Shown here: positions 30,967 through 39,981 of the stretch, in pieces
How the letters are laid out: each line of letters starts with the position of its first letter
Position numbering within the stretch: position 1 is the first letter of the stretch
From: Rhizobiaceae bacterium MnEN-MB40S
Lineage (GTDB): Bacteria; Pseudomonadota; Alphaproteobacteria; Rhizobiales; Rhizobiaceae
Length of the DNA: 64,000 nucleotides
Assembly: GCA_024343425.1 (NCBI GenBank)
Contig: BRLC01000025.1
Span: 248,001 to 312,000, forward strand
Direction: 5' to 3'
Program-made: the position numbers and the translations under genes
The notes under the pieces: model-generated
Database searches by the model: none
What the model was told of the DNA's origin: nothing
What the model saw: the letters and a program-made list of their open reading frames with translations, nothing else

Positions 30967-31497
30967 CTAGGAACTCCGCCACCAGTCTCCGCTTTCACTG
31001 GCGACCTCAATTCCTTCCTTATCGCAATCCTGCGACCAGTCTGACACCGTTCTCCCCCTTACCTGGACGTCACCCGCGATTTCGGAAAGCGGAATAAGGA
31101 CGAAGCCGCGATCGTGCATGCGCGGATGCGGTATCGTCAGCCGTTCGTTCTCCAGAGACAGGTTGTCGAAGGTGAGGATATCGATGTCGATGGTGCGCGG
31201 ACCCCAGCGAACGATCCGCTGACGTTTGAGCGCCTGTTCGATGTCCTTGCACTTTTCCAGCAACTGCAACGGCTCGATTGTCGTGCGAACAACAGCACAG
31301 CAATTCAGGAACCAGTCTTGCGCCACCGGACCCCAGGGCGGCGTCCGGTACAGGCGGGAAACTGCTTCGACCTCGATCGAAGGATCGGCATCGAGGGTCT
31401 TCAGGGCTTCTTCCATCGCCCGGCGGGGGTCGCCGACATTTCCGCCGAGCCCCAGCGTTGCGCGGGAACCGGTCCGGCCGCCGTCACTTGGCGGCAT
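30967..31497 (-). CDS. folK: 2-amino-4-hydroxy-6-hydroxymethyldihydropteridine pyrophosphokinase
   Basis: FolK transfers pyrophosphate from ATP to hydroxymethyldihydropterin, the step before FolP in folate synthesis. The 176 residues carry GLGGNVGDPRRAM, YRTPPWGPVAQDWFLNC, RWGPRTIDIDIL with the Mg-binding aspartates, and IPHPRMHDRGFVLIPL. The ATG at 31497 lies inside folB, overlapping its end by 14 bases, so translation is coupled. It is the last gene of folP-folB-folK and is convergent with the exported protein gene nine bases away, without a visible terminator. Confidence 0.96.
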   Translation of the reverse strand: MPPSDGGRTGSRATLGLGGNVGDPRRAMEEALKTLDADPSIEVEAVSRLYRTPPWGPVAQDWFLNCCAVVRTTIEPLQLLEKCKDIEQALKRQRIVRWGPRTIDIDILTFDNLSLENERLTIPHPRMHDRGFVLIPLSEIAGDVQVRGRTVSDWSQDCDKEGIEVASESGDWWRSS

Positions 31498-31849
31498 GAT
31501 CGACCGTCACCTCGGCGTAATCCAGCACGCCTTCTATGGGCACGCTCGGTTTTCTTACCGTGATACGGGCGTGACGCACGGCTGCAAATTCCTCGCACAA
31601 CACCGAACCGATGCGCCAGGCCAGCGCCTCGATCAGACGGAAACGCTCGCTTGTCACGATCCGCGTCACCGAAGCGTAGACGGCGCCGTAGTCGACGACA
31701 TCCGATTCATCATCCTCCGTCAGGGCCGTGCTTGCTTCGACATTCAGAACAATGTCGACGAAAAAACGCTGCCCCAGATTTTCTTCGCTTTCAAACAGTC
31801 CGTGACGGGCAAAGAACGCGCAGTTTTTCAGGGTAATCGTATAAAGCAT
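31484..31849 (-). CDS. folB: Dihydroneopterin aldolase
   Basis: FolB cleaves dihydroneopterin to hydroxymethyldihydropterin and glycolaldehyde. The 121 residues show ITLKNCAFFARHGLFESEE with the family's GH/HG region, GQRFFVDIVLNVE, DDESDVVDYGAVY, and RLIEALAWRI with the catalytic-site glutamate. I chose the ATG at 31849, which has GGAAG seven bases ahead and begins two bases after the folP stop; an in-frame TTG at 31855 is less likely. The order folP-folB-folK places three successive folate enzymes together. Confidence 0.95.
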   Translation of the reverse strand: MLYTITLKNCAFFARHGLFESEENLGQRFFVDIVLNVEASTALTEDDESDVVDYGAVYASVTRIVTSERFRLIEALAWRIGSVLCEEFAAVRHARITVRKPSVPIEGVLDYAEVTVDHAAK

Positions 31850-31851
31850 AA

Positions 31852-32736
31852 TCAATCTTCCAGATTTGAAGCCAACAGCACGGCGTCGGCGACGCTCAGT
31901 GCGTCGCGGCTCGCGGCGACGTCATGGACACGGAAAATGGCGGCTCCCTGCATCCGCAGCAGCGCGGTGGTCGCCGCCGTTGCGATATCGCGATCGGCAG
32001 CTATTTCCCGGCCGGTGACAGCCCCGAGAAATCTTTTTCGGGACGCGCCGACCAGCAGCGGAAAACCGATATCATGCAACTCGGTAAAACGCGCGATCAA
32101 TTGCATGTTCTCGTCCGGGTCCTTTGCGAAGCCGAACCCCGGATCAAGCACAATGGCCGTATCGTCGATACCCGCGTCCCGCGCGACTTCGAGCGAACGA
32201 CGCAGAAACCAGATCTGGTCGTCGACGACGTCATCGAGCTTCTCGCGCTCGCGCCCGGTATGCATGATGCAGAGGCCGGCGCCGGTCCCGGCGGCGACGC
32301 TTGCGATCGCCCGGTCTTTCTGGAGACCCCAGACATCGTTGATGATGTGTGCGCCGCTTTCGACGGCAAGGCGCGCCGTATCAGCGCGATAGGTGTCCAC
32401 CGAGATGATCGCCTCGCCTTCAGCCGCGATCGCCTCGATGACCGGCAAGACGCGCGCCTGTTCCGTGCCCGCATCGACCGCCTCGCCTCCGGGACGCGTG
32501 GATTCACCACCGATGTCTATGATCGTCGCGCCCAGCGCCAAGGCTTTTCTCGCCGCGTCAACCGCTGCTGCGACGGTGTCGAAACGACCGCCGTCAGAAA
32601 ACGAATCCGGCGTTACATTGATGATGGCCATCAGCAGACCGCGGGGTCCGACCGTCAGGGTTCGGCCATGCGCAAGCCGCCAGATGCGCGGTTTCAACGC
32701 AGTCGCCAGAGCTTCTCGCAGAGTTGGTATGGTCAC
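31852..32736 (-). CDS. folP: Dihydropteroate synthase
   Basis: FolP joins hydroxymethyldihydropterin pyrophosphate to p-aminobenzoate and is the sulfonamide target. The 294 residues have the two family signatures: MAIINVTPDSFSDGG (about 36-50) and IIDIGGESTRPG (about 72-83), with later VLDPGFGFAKDPDEN and VGASRKRFLG. The start is GTG at 32736 with GAGG eight bases ahead. The gene begins 42 bases after the ferredoxin gene on the same strand, so ferredoxin, folP, folB and folK probably share a transcript. Confidence 0.97.
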   Translation of the reverse strand: MTIPTLREALATALKPRIWRLAHGRTLTVGPRGLLMAIINVTPDSFSDGGRFDTVAAAVDAARKALALGATIIDIGGESTRPGGEAVDAGTEQARVLPVIEAIAAEGEAIISVDTYRADTARLAVESGAHIINDVWGLQKDRAIASVAAGTGAGLCIMHTGREREKLDDVVDDQIWFLRRSLEVARDAGIDDTAIVLDPGFGFAKDPDENMQLIARFTELHDIGFPLLVGASRKRFLGAVTGREIAADRDIATAATTALLRMQGAAIFRVHDVAASRDALSVADAVLLASNLED

Positions 32737-32778
32737 GCCGGTCGCCTCGTCAGTAACGGAGCCGGTAGCGGGAGTGGA

Positions 32779-33099
32779 TCAGGCCTGGCGCTCCGGGACA
32801 TGCAAGACAAGACCGTCAAGCTCCGACGACACCTTGATCTGGCATGAAAGCCGGGAACTGGGCTTCATGTCGAATGCGAAATCCAGCATGTCCTCTTCCA
32901 TGACGTCGGGACCGCCGACCTTCTCCGTCCATTCGTCATCCACATAGACGTGACAGGTCGCACAGGCGCAGGCGCCGCCACATTCCGCCTCGATGCCGGG
33001 AATGCCGTTGCGCACCGCGTTTTCCATGACCGATGTCCCGTCTTCGGCGTCAACATCGTAACGCACGCCATCGAAGGATACGAATGTCAGTTTCGTCAT
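32779..33099 (-). CDS. 2Fe-2S ferredoxin, adrenodoxin-like
   Basis: This is a 106-residue plant/vertebrate-type ferredoxin. The cluster ligands are C-x5-C-x2-C in AECGGACACATCHVYV and a distal cysteine in RLSCQIKV. The spacing and the acidic stretch VGGPDVMEEDMLDFA put it with the adrenodoxin/FdxB/Fdx-VI group, which donates electrons to P450s or to iron-sulfur assembly. A small 6-bp hairpin (33117-33132 as read on the plus strand) lies in its leader. It is first in a probable ferredoxin-fol transcript; no P450 or reductase gene is adjacent, so the partner is unknown. Confidence 0.94.
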   Translation of the reverse strand: MTKLTFVSFDGVRYDVDAEDGTSVMENAVRNGIPGIEAECGGACACATCHVYVDDEWTEKVGGPDVMEEDMLDFAFDMKPSSRLSCQIKVSSELDGLVLHVPERQA

Positions 33100-33344
33100 A
33101 AATTGATAAGCTCCATGCTCCTGTTAAGGAGCGAAGTGAAATAGACGGTCGGGAAAGTCAAGCATTGTTGCGGGAAACGCGGGCTCCATGGCCCAAAGCA
33201 GCATGGTTTTGACCCGTTCCAGTTCACGCCGGATTTCGACGACCAGCCCGCTGATTGGCGAACAGACGCCTGCCGACTATTCCGCAGCTTCTGCAGCGCG
33301 GATCATGCACGCAGCCTTGGCGACGCTGCGCAAGGACGGTCGCT

Positions 33345-33725
33345 TCAGCGGGACAGGCCCGATATGAAGTTTTCGACGTCGATGACGGCGTCTGTGAGCG
33401 CTTCGCGCAAGCCGCCATCGTTTGGATTGTGCTCCAGGCTCTCGGCAACTTTCGACACGCCGAAAGCCCCGACGCTTGTCGCCGAGCATTTGAGCGTATG
33501 GCAGACCCTGACCCTGTCAGCTTTCCTGATCTTGATCGCCGAGCCGCACAACTGGTTGACGCACAAACGCGCCTGGCGGGCAAAGAGGCCAAGCATATGC
33601 GCCTCCATGTCCTTGTCGCCCATTGTGTGCCGCGCCAGATGCACAAGGTCGATCGGGCGGCCGCTAGATGGACAGACCCGGTGAAGCAGTTCCGGCGGTT
33701 CTTCCGGACGATGATGAATTGCCAT
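33345..33725 (-). CDS. Hpt-domain phosphotransfer protein
   Basis: This 126-residue protein has a single Hpt domain covering almost its whole length. The phosphoacceptor region reads RVCHTLKCSATSVGAFGV (His near 77), matching the HxLKGSA pattern with Cys in place of the usual Gly. The N-terminal MGDKDMEAHMLGLFARQ helix is also typical. The ATG at 33725 has AAAGGA nine bases ahead. No kinase or receiver is adjacent, but cckA is in the window; ChpT, not Hpt, normally serves CckA, so the partner is open. It is divergent from the giant coiled-coil gene. Confidence 0.85.
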   Translation of the reverse strand: MAIHHRPEEPPELLHRVCPSSGRPIDLVHLARHTMGDKDMEAHMLGLFARQARLCVNQLCGSAIKIRKADRVRVCHTLKCSATSVGAFGVSKVAESLEHNPNDGGLREALTDAVIDVENFISGLSR

Positions 33726-34129
33726 GAATTTGGTCCTTTCCCGTTCCCACCTGACCAGTGGAGCGCACAAGTCTCGGCAAGGCCTTAAATGTGCCGGGAA
33801 TTTGGTAAAAAACTGTAAACATGGTTAATCGTTGGTAAAGGCCGGAAATGGCGCAAATTTTTTTAATCATTGCGAAAGCCTGAAACGAATCATCACGCGA
33901 CATCGTTCCTTATCCACCTTATAGAATTTGTCAGTGGCAAATATCTGTGTCACAAAGAAAAAACGGGGTAGCGCCGGCTGCCGTCATGGGACGGTCAGCC
34001 GGGTTTTAGACAGACAGAACATAGACATGGAATTGTCATATGTGCACACCCGATTAAGCGACGGCAAAGGGCATTGCGCCCTGCTCCGTCGCAAGCCATG
34101 GCGGTAGGTTTAGAGTACGAGGCATTGGG
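33726..34129. other. Divergent gap upstream of the giant coiled-coil gene
   Basis: These 404 bases have no credible gene. They hold an AT-rich zone (33800-33960) with a TTAA-N7-TAAA word at 33825 resembling a CtrA site, a repeated TTGGTAAA (33802 and 33832), a TATAGAAT word near 33918, and a strong plus-strand terminator at 33974-34007. The terminator has no protein gene ahead of it, so a small RNA or leader is possible. Confidence 0.55.
33974..34007 (+). terminator. Intrinsic terminator with no gene upstream, before the coiled-coil gene
   Basis: CCGGCTGCCGTC (33974-33985) pairs with GACGG-T-CAGCCGG (33990-34002), a 12-bp stem with one bulged T and an ATGG loop, followed by GTTTT. It stands 120 bases ahead of the start at 34130 in the plus orientation. 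Confidence 0.7.
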
Positions 34130-37100
34130 ATGGTAAAGCAGAACGCTCGGAAGTCGGTCGATGAAAACGCGCTGAAAGCGCTTGAAGACGCACTGCGCGA
34201 CGTCGATATCGACGAAGGCAACACGGCGAACGCCGACAGTGACGCAGACGTGGAACTGTCGATGGAAGACCTGGAAGCCCAGGTCGCCTCGGCGGCGGCT
34301 GAGCTGGCTGAAGCCGGCAATGAACCGGATGAAGCTGGCGCCTCGAAAAAATCGACGCCCGCCAAGCGTCCGGCTCGCCCGGTTGCGCGTCGCGAGCGCG
34401 AACGCCCACCCGCTGCCCGCGCCCAGCAAGACCGCCCGGAGTCACGCCGCATCCAGCGGGCGACGCCGCAGGACGTCGCCAATTCCGTACCGGACACAAA
34501 ACGCGCCTCCGGCCAGCAAAACCAGAGAACACAGGCCGGTTCGGGGCGCAAATCCGGCCCGGCTTTTGCCCCGGCCAATGACGACAGCCGCCGTTCAACA
34601 GCCTACATTCTGAAGTCCCTGGACAGCAATTCGGGCCGTTCAACGCGCATTACCGCCTATGTCGCGGCCGGCATCTGGCTTGTCGCAGGCTTCATCTTGA
34701 CAGGAATGGTATACGGGTCGCGCATCTGGAGTTTCTCCACCTTCGCCAATCTGTCCGCCAATCCGGACATCCTCGGAGCAATCGCAACGATCGTTCTGCC
34801 GGCGATGATGATCGTCGGTTTCGGGTTGATGATCGCGCGCGCCCAGGAGATGCGTTCCGTTGCACGTTCGATGACCGAACTGGCGTTGCGCCTCTCCGAG
34901 CCGGAGAACATCGCGGCCGACAACATCACCAGCGTCGGCCAGGCGATCCGCCGCGAAGTATCGGCGATGAATGACGGCATCGAGCGGACCATCGCGCGCG
35001 CCTCCGAACTGGAAACGCTGGTTCATTCCGAAATCAGCGCCCTGGAACAGAGCTATTCGGACAATGAGGTGCGGATCCGCAACCTCGTCGAAGGCCTCGG
35101 AAACGAGCGTGAAGCCATCATCGCGCATTCCGAGCGCGTGCGCGCGCGCATCGTCAAGGCGCATGAGCAGTTGCGTGAGGAACTGCACTCGGCGGGAGAC
35201 GACATCTCCAACAAGATTTCGACGTCCGGCAAGGCCGCCGCCGCGCTTGTGGACACCAGAACGACCCAGCTTTCGACACAGGCGGAGGAACTCTCCGAGA
35301 ATGTCGCCGAACTTCTGCAGAAGCGTCTCGAAGCGCTGATGCTGGCGTTCGGAAACTCCGGACGCACCCTGGCCGAGGAGTTCGACAGCCGCCTTGAAAT
35401 CCTTCATGGATCGATTTCGGAATATGGACAGCAGCTTCTCAGCGAATTCGAAACCCGCGCGTCGTCGATCGACAACAATACGAAGAAGCTCAACACAATT
35501 CTGAACGAACGCGCGCGTCAGCTCAACGAAACGCTGCTTGCCCGCACACGCGACATCACCGAAAGCGTGAGCACCGGTGAAAAGGCCTTCTCCGCAGGTC
35601 TCGGCGGCGTTATCGACACGCTGAACCAGCGTCTCGACGAAAAGGCCGTGAATTTCAGGCAGAGCCTGCAGCAGCACACCGAAGACGCGATGAACGACCT
35701 GGACACCCGGTCCAGCTTCTTCGAAGACCGTCTGCAGGGAACCATTTCCCAGCTCAACTCCGCGTTCGACGATCGGGTCAAGCAGTTCACCACAGCTTTC
35801 GACCAGCGCAGTGGAACGCTTGCCGACAAGCTGGGCGAAAGCCTTGTTGCGATCAACGATACGCTGTCGCACACCAGCGGTTCCATCGACTCGATCCTGA
35901 GCACAAACGCCCAGCAAATCGCAGAGTCCATGGACCAGCGCACCCGCCATCTCGAGGATTCGCTCAGCGAGAGAACCAGCCAGATCGACGAATATCTCGA
36001 CAGGCACACGCGCCAGATCGACGGTTCCCTGGACCAGCGCGCGCGTCAACTCGACGAGTCGCTTGCCAAACGTTCGCAGGAACTCGAGCACAATCTGTCC
36101 CGGAGCAGCCAGGACATCACCAGCAAGATCGAGGAAAAGGTGGGCGCGGTCGAACGTGCTCTGTCCGACACCTCCGAGCGCGTGGACATCCTGCTCAAGG
36201 ACGGCGCAGCGACGATTTCCGGCGCCGTCAGCGGCCAGACGGAAGCGCTTGCCTCCAAACTCGAAGAGAGCGCGGACAATTTCGCAAGCCTCATCGGCCG
36301 CGGCGTGTCAGATCTGAGCGAAGCCTCCACCAGCGGCAATCGAGAACTTGAATCGACGCTTTCGGCCAACGCTGAACGGCTGGAGGGCCTCATCAGCTTC
36401 GGAACGGCTGCAATCAACAACGCCACTACCGAGAGTTCCCAGAAGCTGGAAACAACGCTCAGCGGCAACGCCGAGCGCCTGAAGGACCTGATCGACAACG
36501 GCACGATCTCGCTTGGACAGGCCGTGGAACAGGGAACCACCCGCTTCAGCGAAAGCATCAGCGCCTCCACCAACAGGCTTGAGGATCTGATCAGCACCGG
36601 AACAGCGACGCTGAACCAGGCTGCCGAACAGGGCGCAGGCGCGATCGAAAACACCTTCGGATCGTCGACGGAGCGTCTCGAAAACCTGATCAGCAGCGGC
36701 ACGTCGTCGATCCACCAGACCACGGAAAAGAGCGTGGGCGCGATCGAACAGACGCTTGGCGCGTCCTCGGATCGCCTGGAGAACCTCATTGCTTCCGGCG
36801 CCTCTTCCATCAGCCTTACGGCTCAGCAGAGCGCCTCGGAGCTGGAACAGACTTTGAGTTCCTCTTCCGCGCGCCTGGAAGAACTGATCACATCCGGATC
36901 CGCTTCGATCAACGAAGCCGCGGAACACAGCAGCGGCGCTCTCGAGCGGACGCTGAGCTCGTCGGCGGACCGGCTCGAAAACCTGATCAACACCGGCACA
37001 TCCGGCCTGAACCAGGCGGCCGAACAGGGAGCCAGCGCGCTCGAGCGCACAATGGGCGCCTCCGCCGACCGCCTGGAAGGTCTCATCACGTCGGGCACGT

Positions 37101-39901
37101 CCGCCATCAACGAGGCGGCGAAATCCAGCTCCAGCGATCTGGAAACCACTCTCAGCTCCAATACGGAGCGCATGGCCGCCCTGATCCGCGAAGGCGAAGC
37201 CATCATCACCAACGCCTCCACGGAAGGCACCCAGTCCATCGCCAATACGCTGGGCTCGAACACCGACCGCCTGGAAACCCTGTTGCGCGACGGCGCATCG
37301 GCTGTCGAAAGGGCTGTCACCGACAATACGCATGCGCTGGCGGTCACCCTCGGCTCCAACGCCGAGCGTATCGACGGCATCATGCGCGACCATTCGGAAA
37401 CGATTTCGAATTCCGTGGTCGGCAATACGGAACAACTGGCAAACACGCTGGAAACCAACGCCGCACGCATCGACGCGCTTCTGAGCGGCGGCTCGGGCGC
37501 CATCTACGATACGCTTTCCAAGGAAACGGAAGAGCTTTCGGGTCGCATCAACGAAGGCGTCAAGGCGCTCGACACCGTGTTCGAGTCGAATATCGGCCGG
37601 ATGAACCAGTCCGTCGAAGACCAGATGTCGAATATGGAGCAGCGCCTGGGCACGATGGACAGCGCGCTCAGCACCGGCATGCAAAACGTCAATTCGATGA
37701 TCGAGGAACAGGCGCGCAATCTCGCAACGACGCTGCGCGACACGGTTTCCGAAACTGTCAACCAGTTCGACACCGAGGCGTTGCGCTCCGCGCAGTCGCT
37801 CCAGGGTCTTGGCGAACAGTTCGCAAGCCAGCTCAGCGCCGCAGCCGCAAGCTATTCCGACGCCATCGACAGCCGCCTGTCGGAACGTTCGGAATCCTGG
37901 ACCAAACAGCTTGCCGACCTTTCCACCCGGCTGGTCGACAGCGAGAACAGTTTCCTGGGCGCTGCGGAATCGATCACCAGCGCCGCCATGAACGCCGAAG
38001 AAAAGATCGGCCAGCAGGCAACGAACTTCGCTGCGCAGCTCGAGACCAGCGAACAGGCGATCGCCGCCCGCAACGAGTCGATCAAGTCGGTTCTCGACGA
38101 GCAGACCCGCGAACTCAACTCGATGCTCGCCGGCCGCTCCACGGAGCTGTCGAACCTCATCGAGCAGAAGGCCCGCCCGCTGATCGATCGCTATCTCGAA
38201 AGCGGCAAGGAAATCGCCGCCGAGATCGAGCAGATCACCCTGTCGAGCACCGATCAGCTGCAGGCGCAGAGTTCTGCTCTGGTCAGCGCCCTCTCCTCCC
38301 GCACGGGCGAAACGCTGGCTGCGATCGAACGCGCAGGCGCAAGCCTCAGGTCGGACGTCGTCACCCTCATCGAGCAGCTGGGAGAAAGCAACACGTCGAT
38401 CTCCCATCTTATCGAAAACGCCGCAACGACTCTCGCCAGCGTCGACAGCCGGCTGGTGGAAACCACGGAGAAGTTCAACTCTTCGGCCACCAACTCCGCG
38501 GAAACGATCTCGAATTCGGCGCAACTGCTTGAAAGCAACCTCGCCAAGCTCGACGACATTTCCGGATCGACGCTCGGCCGGATCAGCGAGATCGCCGAAA
38601 GCTTCTCCGATCATTCGAAGGTGCTTTCCACCGCCTCCGACCTGCTGGGCGCAGCACAGTCGAGCCTCGCCAATACGCTCGACGAACGCCGCGAGGCGCT
38701 CGACAACCTGTCGAAGGGTCTGGTGGAACGCTCCGAAGAGATCGGCGTGACCATGCGTTCGCTGGAAGGCATCGTCCAGGATGCGTTCGGCAAGGCCTCC
38801 GAAAAGGCCGACAGCACGGCCAAGCAGCTTTCCGGCAGCCTGTCGTCGTCCATGAAGGAATTGAGCGAACTGCTTTCCGAAACCGAAACGCGCTCGACGA
38901 ACGCGTCGCAGAACATGAAGCAGGCGATCAAGGAAGCCGTCGAAGAAGCCGTGTCGCGCTTCAACGGCGCCACGGAGGAAATCCGTCGCGCCGCCGGCGA
39001 TATCCGCGAGGAGCTGAACACCACCCGCTCGGAAATCAAGCGCGGCGTGTTCGACCTGCCCGAGGAAACCCGCGAAAGCACCGCAGCCATGCGCCAGGCG
39101 GTCGCCGACCAGATCAAGGCTCTCAAGGACCTTGCGAACATCGTCGACCAGTCATCAGGCCTGTTCGAGCATTCCGGTCCGGGAGCGCGTCCGGTCGCAG
39201 CGGCGGCGGTTGTCGCCGAACCCGTGCAGGCGCAGGCCGCCCCTGCCCCGCAGCCGGCTGCGGCCGCGCAAGGCACAGGGACGACCGGCGCCGCGACCGC
39301 TCGGCTTGTCGAGCCGGCCAAGCGCCCGACGCAAAACACCACATCGAGCCTGCGCGGCGGCCTCGGCGTGATGGACAGCGGCGGCGCCAAGCCGAAAGCC
39401 GACGCCGGCAATGCCTCACGCAAGTCTTTCGGTGAAGGCTGGGTCAAGGACCTGCTGCGCGGCGCATCACGCGAGGAAGGCGACAACGGCGGCGAACAGC
39501 GCGCGTCCAACTCCAATGCGCAGTCCGCCAACAGCAGCCGTTCCCGCAACCCGCGCCAGGTGGTCGAATCCCTGAACTCGCTGTCGGTCGATATCGCCCG
39601 CGCCATCGACCACGACGCCTCTGTGGAACTGTGGCGCCGTTACCAGGCCGGCGAAAGGGACATCTTTACCCGCCGTCTGTACACGCTGAAGGGTCAGAAG
39701 ACTTTCGAAGACATCAAGAAGAAATACGGTCAGGAGCCTGAGTTCCGCAGCGCCGTGGATCACTACATCTCTGATTTCGAGAAGCTGCTAGCCGACGTCT
39801 CCGCCAACAATCGCGACAAGTCCGTGGCCCAGACTTATCTGACATCCGATACGGGCAAGGTCTACACGATGCTCGCCCACGCCAGCGGCAGGCTGAAGTA
39901 G
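34130..39901 (+). CDS. Giant membrane-anchored coiled-coil protein, growth pole ring (GPR/RgsE)-like
   Basis: This is a 1,923-residue protein. Residues 1-170 are charged and disordered (acidic, then Arg/Pro-rich). Two membrane segments follow (about 174-196 and 212-235). A coiled coil covers about 240-1650, and a Pro/Ala linker comes next. The last 110 residues are conserved in type (NPRQVVESLNSLSVDIARA to MLAHASGRLK). From about residue 604 there are 11-residue units (RTRHLEDSLSE and so on), and from 750 to 1145 twelve exact 33-residue units typified by RLENLISSGTSSI. Size, topology and apolipoprotein-like repeats match GPR of Agrobacterium and RgsE of Sinorhizobium, large proteins ringing the growing pole. 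That identity is inferred; it could be another polar scaffold. ACGAGG lies seven bases ahead of the ATG. Confidence 0.88.
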   Translation: MVKQNARKSVDENALKALEDALRDVDIDEGNTANADSDADVELSMEDLEAQVASAAAELAEAGNEPDEAGASKKSTPAKRPARPVARRERERPPAARAQQDRPESRRIQRATPQDVANSVPDTKRASGQQNQRTQAGSGRKSGPAFAPANDDSRRSTAYILKSLDSNSGRSTRITAYVAAGIWLVAGFILTGMVYGSRIWSFSTFANLSANPDILGAIATIVLPAMMIVGFGLMIARAQEMRSVARSMTELALRLSEPENIAADNITSVGQAIRREVSAMNDGIERTIARASELETLVHSEISALEQSYSDNEVRIRNLVEGLGNEREAIIAHSERVRARIVKAHEQLREELHSAGDDISNKISTSGKAAAALVDTRTTQLSTQAEELSENVAELLQKRLEALMLAFGNSGRTLAEEFDSRLEILHGSISEYGQQLLSEFETRASSIDNNTKKLNTILNERARQLNETLLARTRDITESVSTGEKAFSAGLGGVIDTLNQRLDEKAVNFRQSLQQHTEDAMNDLDTRSSFFEDRLQGTISQLNSAFDDRVKQFTTAFDQRSGTLADKLGESLVAINDTLSHTSGSIDSILSTNAQQIAESMDQRTRHLEDSLSERTSQIDEYLDRHTRQIDGSLDQRARQLDESLAKRSQELEHNLSRSSQDITSKIEEKVGAVERALSDTSERVDILLKDGAATISGAVSGQTEALASKLEESADNFASLIGRGVSDLSEASTSGNRELESTLSANAERLEGLISFGTAAINNATTESSQKLETTLSGNAERLKDLIDNGTISLGQAVEQGTTRFSESISASTNRLEDLISTGTATLNQAAEQGAGAIENTFGSSTERLENLISSGTSSIHQTTEKSVGAIEQTLGASSDRLENLIASGASSISLTAQQSASELEQTLSSSSARLEELITSGSASINEAAEHSSGALERTLSSSADRLENLINTGTSGLNQAAEQGASALERTMGASADRLEGLITSGTSAINEAAKSSSSDLETTLSSNTERMAALIREGEAIITNASTEGTQSIANTLGSNTDRLETLLRDGASAVERAVTDNTHALAVTLGSNAERIDGIMRDHSETISNSVVGNTEQLANTLETNAARIDALLSGGSGAIYDTLSKETEELSGRINEGVKALDTVFESNIGRMNQSVEDQMSNMEQRLGTMDSALSTGMQNVNSMIEEQARNLATTLRDTVSETVNQFDTEALRSAQSLQGLGEQFASQLSAAAASYSDAIDSRLSERSESWTKQLADLSTRLVDSENSFLGAAESITSAAMNAEEKIGQQATNFAAQLETSEQAIAARNESIKSVLDEQTRELNSMLAGRSTELSNLIEQKARPLIDRYLESGKEIAAEIEQITLSSTDQLQAQSSALVSALSSRTGETLAAIERAGASLRSDVVTLIEQLGESNTSISHLIENAATTLASVDSRLVETTEKFNSSATNSAETISNSAQLLESNLAKLDDISGSTLGRISEIAESFSDHSKVLSTASDLLGAAQSSLANTLDERREALDNLSKGLVERSEEIGVTMRSLEGIVQDAFGKASEKADSTAKQLSGSLSSSMKELSELLSETETRSTNASQNMKQAIKEAVEEAVSRFNGATEEIRRAAGDIREELNTTRSEIKRGVFDLPEETRESTAAMRQAVADQIKALKDLANIVDQSSGLFEHSGPGARPVAAAAVVAEPVQAQAAPAPQPAAAAQGTGTTGAATARLVEPAKRPTQNTTSSLRGGLGVMDSGGAKPKADAGNASRKSFGEGWVKDLLRGASREEGDNGGEQRASNSNAQSANSSRSRNPRQVVESLNSLSVDIARAIDHDASVELWRRYQAGERDIFTRRLYTLKGQKTFEDIKKKYGQEPEFRSAVDHYISDFEKLLADVSANNRDKSVAQTYLTSDTGKVYTMLAHASGRLK
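36179..37565 (+). repeat. Tandem 99-bp (33-residue) units inside the coiled-coil gene
   Basis: Arg codons opening successive units fall at 36377, 36476 and every 99 bases to 37466, so twelve units are in strict register. Two weaker ones start at 36179 and 36278. The unit is three 11-residue hendecads. Codons differ between units, so the repeat is held at protein rather than DNA level. Confidence 0.9.
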
Positions 39902-39927
39902 GCGACATTTACAAATACACAAAATGG

Positions 39928-39955
39928 AAAGGGAGGCTCTCGCGAGCCGGCCTTT
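39928..39955. terminator. Hairpin between convergent coiled-coil and lipoprotein genes
   Basis: GGCTC/GAGCC (39935-39939 and 39944-39948) inside an outer AAAGG/CCTTT pairing forms a symmetric hairpin just after the stop at 39901. The flanking T and A runs are short, so it may work on both strands but weakly. Confidence 0.45.
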
Positions 39956-39981
39956 GTCGTTCATGAAACCTCATTGCACGA

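Noticed and set aside
36179..37565. 99-bp periodic repeats considered as a CRISPR array
   Set aside because: The units are coding, in frame and diverged at codon level; there are no identical repeats with unique spacers.
36308..38614. 768-codon open frame antisense to the coiled-coil gene
   Set aside because: It arises from the periodic codon use of the repeats on the coding strand; the product is low-complexity and has no start signal.
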